Source: Microvirga sesbaniae (GTDB taxonomy: Bacteria; Pseudomonadota; Alphaproteobacteria; Rhizobiales; Beijerinckiaceae). Taken from it: a DNA stretch of 64,000 bases. The notes under the pieces were generated by a model, which made no database searches, was not told the origin of the DNA, and saw nothing but the letters and a program-made list of their open reading frames with translations. The stretch is from positions 1 to 64,000 of the forward strand of contig NZ_JAMXFJ010000006.1 of the NCBI RefSeq assembly GCF_025460805.1. The letters are read 5' to 3'. Both the position numbers and the translations under genes were made by a program. How positions within the stretch are numbered: position 1 is the first letter of the stretch; the number at the start of each line of letters is the position of its first letter. Positions 57,460 to 64,000 of the stretch are shown in pieces.

Positions 57460-58100
57460 TCTAAAGCATCGGACCCAAAAGTGGACTTGCACTTTTGGGA
57501 TCCGTCCGATGCTCTAGGGACCGGCAACGCAGAGCATCGGACCCGAAAGGGGACCCACTTTCGGTCCGATGCTCCACTCTTGGCTGGCCCATCGTCCGGG
57601 CCTCTGTCTCGATCGCTCGGCCGGATGGTCACCCCTTCGTCATCACCGGGCTTGTCCCGGTGATCCCGCTTCCGGAGGGCGCTGCGCCTCTCCACGTCAT
57701 GGCCGGCACAAGGCCGGCCATGACGTGGAGAGGGTGGCAGGAAGGGCGGAGGGTGCCATGACGGGAGTGTCGGCACCGGCCCGCACCACCGTGTCCACGT
57801 CATCACCGGGCCTGCCCCACACACCACGTCATCACCGGCCTTGTGCCGGTGATCCCGATGGTCTGAAGCGCCGCGCCCCACAGTATCGGGATGGCCGGGA
57901 CAAGCCCGGCCATGACGTGCGGAGGGTGGCGGGAGGGGCGGAGGGCGGCCATGACGTGGGGAGGGTGTTGTCACCGGGCGGAGGGTGCCGTGACGCGGGA
58001 GGGTGTTGTCATCGGACCTTGCCACCCTTCCACGTCATCACCGACCTATCCCACCCCGCAACGTCATCACCGGGCTCGTCCCGGTGATCCCGATCGTTGG
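57460..58100. repeat. Large palindromic repeat cluster
   Basis: Two GATGC palindromes: AAAGCATCGGACCC... to GATGCTCTAG (57463-57518) and GAGCATCGGACCCGAAAG... to GATGCTCC (57532-57573). Two full composite units follow, at 57639-57727 and 57823-57920, and a half unit lies at 58061-58095. The first full unit has an altered middle (TCTCCACGTC). Between them are smaller copies of GGAGGGTG(C/T)CATGACG. No gene is visible apart from the hydrolase remnant at the right edge. Confidence 0.85.
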
Positions 58101-58188
58101 GATCGCCCGGTTGCGGACCATCGTCACGGGCGTAAAGCCGCTTTCCGTCGGCCGCGTCGACGAAAAGGTCGCGATAGCAAAAGCTCAT
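58101..58188 (-). pseudogene. N-terminal remnant of an alpha/beta hydrolase
   Basis: From ATG 58188 the minus strand reads MSFCYRDLFVDAADGKRLYA then RDDGP, the usual N-terminal strand pair of rhizobial alpha/beta-hydrolases (YRD...DGLRLYARDYGP). After about 28 residues the frame enters a composite hairpin repeat (CGATCGGGATCACCGGGACG) and the rest of the gene is gone. A repeat-mediated deletion is the simplest explanation. It lies directly downstream of the lytic transglycosylase gene. The family call rests on a short match. Confidence 0.5.
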
Positions 58189-58233
58189 GTCGATCCGGTC
58201 ATGCCGCGCCACGGCGAACGGCAGCCTTTCTCG

Positions 58234-60285
<2,052 letters not shown>

Positions 60286-60480
60286 CCGCTAACCCCTTGC
60301 TGCCGCGTTTTATCTTATTGTGACGACGTTTCTCTTGAGGAAACACTAAGAGCCGAGCTAGGACAACTCCCTGAACGAACGTTTGCGCGCATGCGCCGCA
60401 CCCCCTATGTGTAAAACCCAAATCCCCACGTGTACCTCGGCCCAAGAGAAGGCCCGGCGCGCCCATCGAGGAATGACCCC

Positions 60481-61365
60481 ATGACCCACTTCAAAGGCTC
60501 CATCACGGCTCTGGTGACCCCCTTCAAGGACGGGGCCGTGGATGAGGGGGCGTTCCGGTCCTTCATCAACTGGCAGATCCAGGAAGGCACGAGCGGCCTC
60601 GTGCCCGTCGGCACGACCGGCGAGAGCCCCACGCTCAGCCACAAGGAGCACGAGCGGGTCGTCGAGATCTGCGTCGAGGAGACCAAGGGCAGGGTGCCGG
60701 TGATCGCCGGGGCCGGCTCCAACAGCACCGCGGAGGCCGTGGCCTTCGCCCGGCATGCGGAAAAGGTCGGTGCCGACGGAGTGCTGATCGTGACGCCCTA
60801 TTACAACAAGCCGACGCAGGAGGGCCTCTACCAGCACTTCAAGGCCGTCAACGACGCCATCGGCATCCCGATCATCATCTACAACATCCCGGGCCGGTCG
60901 GTCATCGACATGTCGGTCGACACGATGGCGCGGCTCTACGAGCTCAAGAACATCGCCGGCGTGAAGGACGCGACCGCCAACATGGCCCGGGCGAGCCTGC
61001 AGCGTCAGGTGCTCGGACCGGACTTCATCCAGCTCTCCGGCGAGGATGCGACCGCCCTCGGCTTCATGGCCCATGGCGGCCATGGCTGCATCTCGGTCAC
61101 GTCCAACGCGGCGCCCCGGCTCTGCGCCGAGATGCAGAGCGCCTGCCTCAAGGGTGATTACGCCTCGGCCCTGAAGGTCCAGGACCGGCTCATGCCCCTG
61201 CATACCAGCCTGTTCGTCGAGACGAACCCGACGCCGGTGAAATACGCCGCGTCCCTGCTCGGCCTCATGGAGGATACGGTGCGCCTGCCTCTGGTGCCCG
61301 CGTCCGAGGGGGCGAAGCAGGCGGTCCGTTCGGCCATGGTCCATGCGGGCCTGATCAACGCTTAA
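60481..61365 (+). CDS. dapA: 4-Hydroxy-tetrahydrodipicolinate synthase
   Basis: Condenses pyruvate with aspartate semialdehyde, the first committed step of lysine and diaminopimelate synthesis. It has 294 residues, family length. [20 protein letters not shown] near 43, Tyr of [16 protein letters not shown] near 134, and the Schiff-base Lys in [11 protein letters not shown] near 163 are present. ATG 60481 is used; the frame opens 51 nt further without conserved sequence. smpB follows after 10 nt. Confidence 0.96.
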   Translation: MTHFKGSITALVTPFKDGAVDEGAFRSFINWQIQEGTSGLVPVGTTGESPTLSHKEHERVVEICVEETKGRVPVIAGAGSNSTAEAVAFARHAEKVGADGVLIVTPYYNKPTQEGLYQHFKAVNDAIGIPIIIYNIPGRSVIDMSVDTMARLYELKNIAGVKDATANMARASLQRQVLGPDFIQLSGEDATALGFMAHGGHGCISVTSNAAPRLCAEMQSACLKGDYASALKVQDRLMPLHTSLFVETNPTPVKYAASLLGLMEDTVRLPLVPASEGAKQAVRSAMVHAGLINA

Positions 61366-61375
61366 AAAAGAGCTC

Positions 61376-61849
61376 ATGTCCAAAGATCCAAAGACTGCCA
61401 ACCGGGTCGTCGCCGACAACAGGAAGGCGCGGTTCAATTACGAGATCCTCGATACCTACGAGGCCGGGATCGCCCTGACCGGCACGGAGGTGAAATCCCT
61501 GCGCCAGGGCAAGGCGACCATCGGCGAGGCCTATGCCGGACCGTCGGGCGAAGAGTTCTTTCTCTTCAATGCCTACATCCCGGAATACCTTCAGGCGAAC
61601 CGCTTCAATCACGAGACGAAGCGCCCGCGCCGGCTGCTCCTGCACAAGCGCCAGATCGACAAGCTGATCGGCGCGACCCAGCGCGAAGGATTCACGGTGA
61701 TCCCGCTCAAGATCTACTTCAACGATCGCGGGCGGGCGAAGGTGGAACTCGGCCTCGGGCGGGGCAAGAAGCTGCACGACAAGCGCGAGACGGAGAAGGA
61801 ACGGACCTGGAACCGCGAGAAGGCCCGTCTCATGCGCGAGAAGGGCTGA
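61376..61849 (+). CDS. smpB: SsrA-binding protein
   Basis: 157-residue RNA-binding protein that loads tmRNA for rescue of stalled ribosomes. [40 protein letters not shown] and the C-terminal [20 protein letters not shown] are characteristic. Its position after dapA, 10 nt apart, is the classical alphaproteobacterial arrangement. No tmRNA gene is in the window. Confidence 0.97.
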   Translation: MSKDPKTANRVVADNRKARFNYEILDTYEAGIALTGTEVKSLRQGKATIGEAYAGPSGEEFFLFNAYIPEYLQANRFNHETKRPRRLLLHKRQIDKLIGATQREGFTVIPLKIYFNDRGRAKVELGLGRGKKLHDKRETEKERTWNREKARLMREKG

Positions 61850-61914
61850 CTCTCTCCTTCCGCCCTGAGCGACACCCTCTCCCCGTCATGGCCGGCCATC
61901 ACCCGCCCCCTCCG

Positions 61915-62094
61915 CACGTCCTGGCCGGGCCTGTGCCGTCCATCCCGATCCGGTGAAGCGCCGAGCCTCACCGCATCGGGATCACCGGGACAAGCCCGGT
62001 GATGACGTGGCGGGTGATATGGCGGTAGGGGGACCCATCCCGAAGGGCCGCGTCAGCGAAGACCGGGTCCACTTTTCCGTCCGATGCGCTAGGT
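61915..62094. repeat. Palindromic repeats between smpB and the ACT-domain gene
   Basis: A full composite unit at 61915-62010 (ATGGCCGGG-like arm first, with CTGG for ATGG, then an ATCACCGGG arm). Then CGAAGGGCCGCGTCAGCGAAGACCGGGTCCACTTTTCCGTCCGATGCGCTAG (62039-62093), the reverse orientation of the repeat at 50520. A further partial hairpin (CATGGCCGGGACGGGCCCGGCCATG) is at 62661-62685. Confidence 0.82.
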
Positions 62095-62122
62095 TTCCAA
62101 TCGAGTGCCTGGGAGGAAAGAC

Positions 62123-62653
62123 ATGGCATCCGTCGCTCTGGTGTCCGTTCTCGGCCCCGATCGGGTCGGCCTCGTTGCGGCCATCGCCGAGCATCTGTTC
62201 GACGTGGGCGTGAACCTGAGAGACACGACTTTCGCGGCGCTGGGTTCAGGGGCCGAGTTCGTCGCGATCTGCGAGCTTCCCGGGACCCTGACGGCGGGCG
62301 AGATCGAGGCCGGCCTCAAGCGGCTCCCCGAGCTCGACGGGGCGGAGATCCGGGCGATCCCCTATGCGTTCGACCCGAGCCCGGGCCCCGCCGGCAACAT
62401 CACCCATCGCATCGCCATCAGCGGCGGCGACCAGCTCGGCCTCGTGGCGCGCCTGTCGGAGGTCTTCACGCAATACGGGGCCAACATCGTGCGCCTCGAA
62501 GCCCGCAAGCTTCCGGAGAGCGAGGGCGGGCTCTATGTGACCCGCTTCGCCGTTTCGATACCGGCGGGGCAGACCGATCCGTGCCTGGCCACGGTCGGCA
62601 ACACGGCCGGTGCGCTCGGGTTGAGCTGCCGGGTCGAAGAGAGTTCACTCTGA
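62123..62653 (+). CDS. ACT-domain protein, GcvR-like
   Basis: 176-residue cytoplasmic protein with two ACT domains: VALVSVLGPDRVGLVAAIAE at residues 4-23 and RIAISGGDQLGLVARLSEVF near 95. It resembles GcvR, the glycine cleavage repressor, and related amino-acid-sensing proteins. ATG 62123 has GGAGGAAAG 5 nt upstream, so it is the start rather than an in-frame codon further up. Ligand probably an amino acid; target unknown. Confidence 0.85.
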   Translation: MASVALVSVLGPDRVGLVAAIAEHLFDVGVNLRDTTFAALGSGAEFVAICELPGTLTAGEIEAGLKRLPELDGAEIRAIPYAFDPSPGPAGNITHRIAISGGDQLGLVARLSEVFTQYGANIVRLEARKLPESEGGLYVTRFAVSIPAGQTDPCLATVGNTAGALGLSCRVEESSL

Positions 62654-62709
62654 AACGGCCCATGGCCGGGACGGGCCCGGCCATGGCCGCACCGTTCGGT
62701 ACACCGCCG

Positions 62710-63354
62710 TCAGGCTTCGAACTCGTCGTCCTGCGGCTGGCGAATGCCGTAGCGGCTTTCCAGGGCGCCGTTGCGGGGCTGCGGGCGCGTGCGCTCGCCG
62801 TTCTCGTTGACGGAGCGCTGCGGGCGGTCGGACGGGTCGCGCCCGATGCGGGAGGCGAGCTGCGACAGGTCGAGGAACTCGTCGGCCTGGCGACGCAGCT
62901 CGTCGGCGACCATCGGGGGCTGGGTCGTGACCGTGGACACCACCGAGACGCGCACGCCGCGGCGCTGCATGGCCTCGACCAGCGACCGGAAATCTCCGTC
63001 ACCGGAAAACAGGACCATGTGGTCGATGTAAGGGGAGAGCTCCAGCGCGTCGATGGCGAGCTCGATATCCATGTTGCCCTTCACCTTGCGGCGGCCGGCG
63101 GAATCCACGAACTCCTTGGTGGGCTTCGTCACCACCCGGTAGCCGTTGTAATCCAGCCAGTCGATCAGCGGGCGGATGGAAGAATATTCCTGATCTTCTA
63201 CAAGCGCCGTGTAGTAGAATGCCCGGACCAGGGTGCCCCGGCCCTGAAATTCCTTCAGCAGACGCTTGTAATCGATATCGAAGCCGAGAGTTTTGGTGGT
63301 AGCGTATAGGTTGGCGCCATCAATGAAGAGAGCGATCCGCTGCTGGCCTGACAT
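62710..63354 (-). CDS. NYN/LabA-like PIN-fold nuclease-like protein
   Basis: 214-residue cytoplasmic protein of the NYN domain family (LabA/DUF88). The acidic metal-binding residues are intact: RIALFIDGANLYATTK (Asp about 11), KGNMDIELAIDALEL (Asp about 95 and 101) and VLFSGDGDFRSLVEAMQRRG (Asp about 119 and 121). The C-terminal tail is Arg/Pro-rich. Such proteins are predicted RNases. ATG 63354 begins MSGQQRIALF. A CtrA-type box lies 165 nt upstream, and pyrE upstream is on the same strand. Confidence 0.88.
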   Translation of the reverse strand: MSGQQRIALFIDGANLYATTKTLGFDIDYKRLLKEFQGRGTLVRAFYYTALVEDQEYSSIRPLIDWLDYNGYRVVTKPTKEFVDSAGRRKVKGNMDIELAIDALELSPYIDHMVLFSGDGDFRSLVEAMQRRGVRVSVVSTVTTQPPMVADELRRQADEFLDLSQLASRIGRDPSDRPQRSVNENGERTRPQPRNGALESRYGIRQPQDDEFEA

Positions 63355-63596
63355 AAGTATTCTCTATTCGTGTCTGCCGGAGCGGCATAACAACCTGTAT
63401 TGTTCGAGCGGCATCTATTATTTACGCTGGCAATAAAATTGCGCGATAAAATCACGACGCGCCGTGAAACTGGCTGCTATTAACCCTTCGGACGAGTAAA
63501 AACGACAAAGTAAAATACTTAATGGCGTGTTAATTCCAAGAGTCAAGTTGGCGGAACCAAGGCAGTCAAGCCTTTGTGTGACAAATAAACAGCTAT
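63355..63596. other. AT-rich intergenic region between pyrE and the NYN gene
   Basis: 242 nt noticeably richer in A and T than its surroundings (for instance AAAACGACAAAGTAAAATAC). No gene or repeat of the two main families. It probably holds the NYN gene's promoter and contains one CtrA-type box. Confidence 0.5.
63519..63533. promoter_or_regulatory. CtrA-type box TTAA-N7-TTAA upstream of the NYN gene
   Basis: TTAA TGGCGTG TTAA, a perfect consensus match, flanked by an A/T-rich stretch, 165 nt upstream of the NYN start codon. Confidence 0.5.
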
Positions 63597-64000
63597 TTAC
63601 GATTTCAGGCTGCGGCTGCCGGGTTTGACGGCCGGGAGCGCCGCCAGATCGGCCGGGAGCTGGTCCGGCGCATAGGCTGGAATGTCGAGCTGAACCAGGG
63701 ACACCAGGGGCACGCCGAGGTCGGCCTTGCCGCCCGAACGGTCGATCAGGCAGGCCGCTCCGAGGATCGTGCCGGGATGCTCCCGCAGGGCCGCCAGGCA
63801 TTCCCGAGAGGAAAGTCCAGTCGTGACGATGTCCTCGACCATGACGACCCGTGCCCCTTCGGGAATCGTGAAGCCGCGCCGCAGGACGAAGACCCCGTTC
63901 TCCCGCTCCACGAAGATCGCCTTGGCTCCCAGGTGCCGGGCCGTCTCGTAGCCCGGGACGATGCCGCCGACGGCCGGCGAGACCACGTAGTCGACCGACC
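63597..64000 (-). CDS. pyrE: Orotate phosphoribosyltransferase, 3' part
   Basis: The window ends inside this gene; its N-terminus lies beyond 64000. The visible 133 or so residues read [40 protein letters not shown] and the PRPP-binding motif [16 protein letters not shown], typical of PyrE. It transfers the phosphoribosyl group to orotate in UMP synthesis. The C-terminus is [10 protein letters not shown] before the stop at 63597. The long alphaproteobacterial form ([16 protein letters not shown] tail) is recognisable. Confidence 0.93.
   Translation of the reverse strand, partial: SVDYVVSPAVGGIVPGYETARHLGAKAIFVERENGVFVLRRGFTIPEGARVVMVEDIVTTGLSSRECLAALREHPGTILGAACLIDRSGGKADLGVPLVSLVQLDIPAYAPDQLPADLAALPAVKPGSRSLKS

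Noticed and set aside
57460-58100. CRISPR-like array
   Set aside because: The repeats are palindromic, unequal in length and spacing, and scattered genome-wide; there are no unique spacers of constant size and no cas genes.

Overview
High-GC alphaproteobacterial chromosome segment. The gene set and its style (Porin_2-type porin, HWE sensor kinase, CtrA-like TTAA-N7-TTAA boxes, many short palindromic repeats between genes) point to the Rhizobiales/Hyphomicrobiales. A Methylobacteriaceae member such as Microvirga or Methylobacterium is my best guess, but this is inference from sequence style, not from a database search.

Layout. 0-4 kb: a frameshifted aldehyde dehydrogenase tail, then glpK and glpD (glycerol use). 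4-6 kb: a membrane-anchored class III nucleotidyl cyclase. 6-15.7 kb: a repeat-free catabolic block with an IclR regulator, MFS exporter, FMN 2-hydroxyacid oxidase, LysR regulator, NAD 2-hydroxyacid dehydrogenase, RraA-type aldolase and a complete tripartite tricarboxylate transporter (TctC-TctB-TctA). 15.9-18.3 kb: tRNA-Ser(GCU), a candidate 33-residue membrane peptide, two hypothetical genes and a YidB-like gene. 18.7-20.4 kb: an RTX calcium-repeat protein. 20.7-23 kb: a SolA-type oxidase and a LivK-type binding protein. 23-25 kb: two small hypotheticals and a Crp/Fnr regulator. 25-31 kb: amidase, trhO-slyX, groES-groEL, and a secreted hypothetical. 31.9-44.4 kb: TRAP binding protein, LLM oxidoreductase, a split Dpp/Opp-type peptide ABC transporter, SDR and two aldehyde dehydrogenases. 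44.6-49 kb: HWE kinase and ABC-F ATPase. 49-55.3 kb: DUF6454-like protein, dodecin and a tyrosine/homogentisate block (fumarylacetoacetase, TRAP binding protein, MarR, maiA, hppD). 56-64 kb: porin, lytic transglycosylase, dapA, smpB, GcvR-like ACT protein, NYN nuclease-like protein and the 3' part of pyrE.

The most striking non-genic signal is a mosaic of short palindromic elements at about 20 intergenic loci. One element of about 95 bp nearly always pairs two different hairpins, an ATGGCCGG arm with an ATCACCGG arm, and shows compensatory stem changes. A second element carries CTAG(A/C)GCATCGGA at its end, and in eight genes the TAG stop codon is that CTAG. The 6.0-15.65 kb catabolic block lacks both elements and has its own unrelated palindrome.

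Other points of interest are a two-site MarR operator at the tyrosine cluster, three CtrA-type boxes, two orphan TRAP binding proteins, an alpha/beta-hydrolase remnant cut off by a repeat, and a 40-bp tandem duplication that breaks the first gene.
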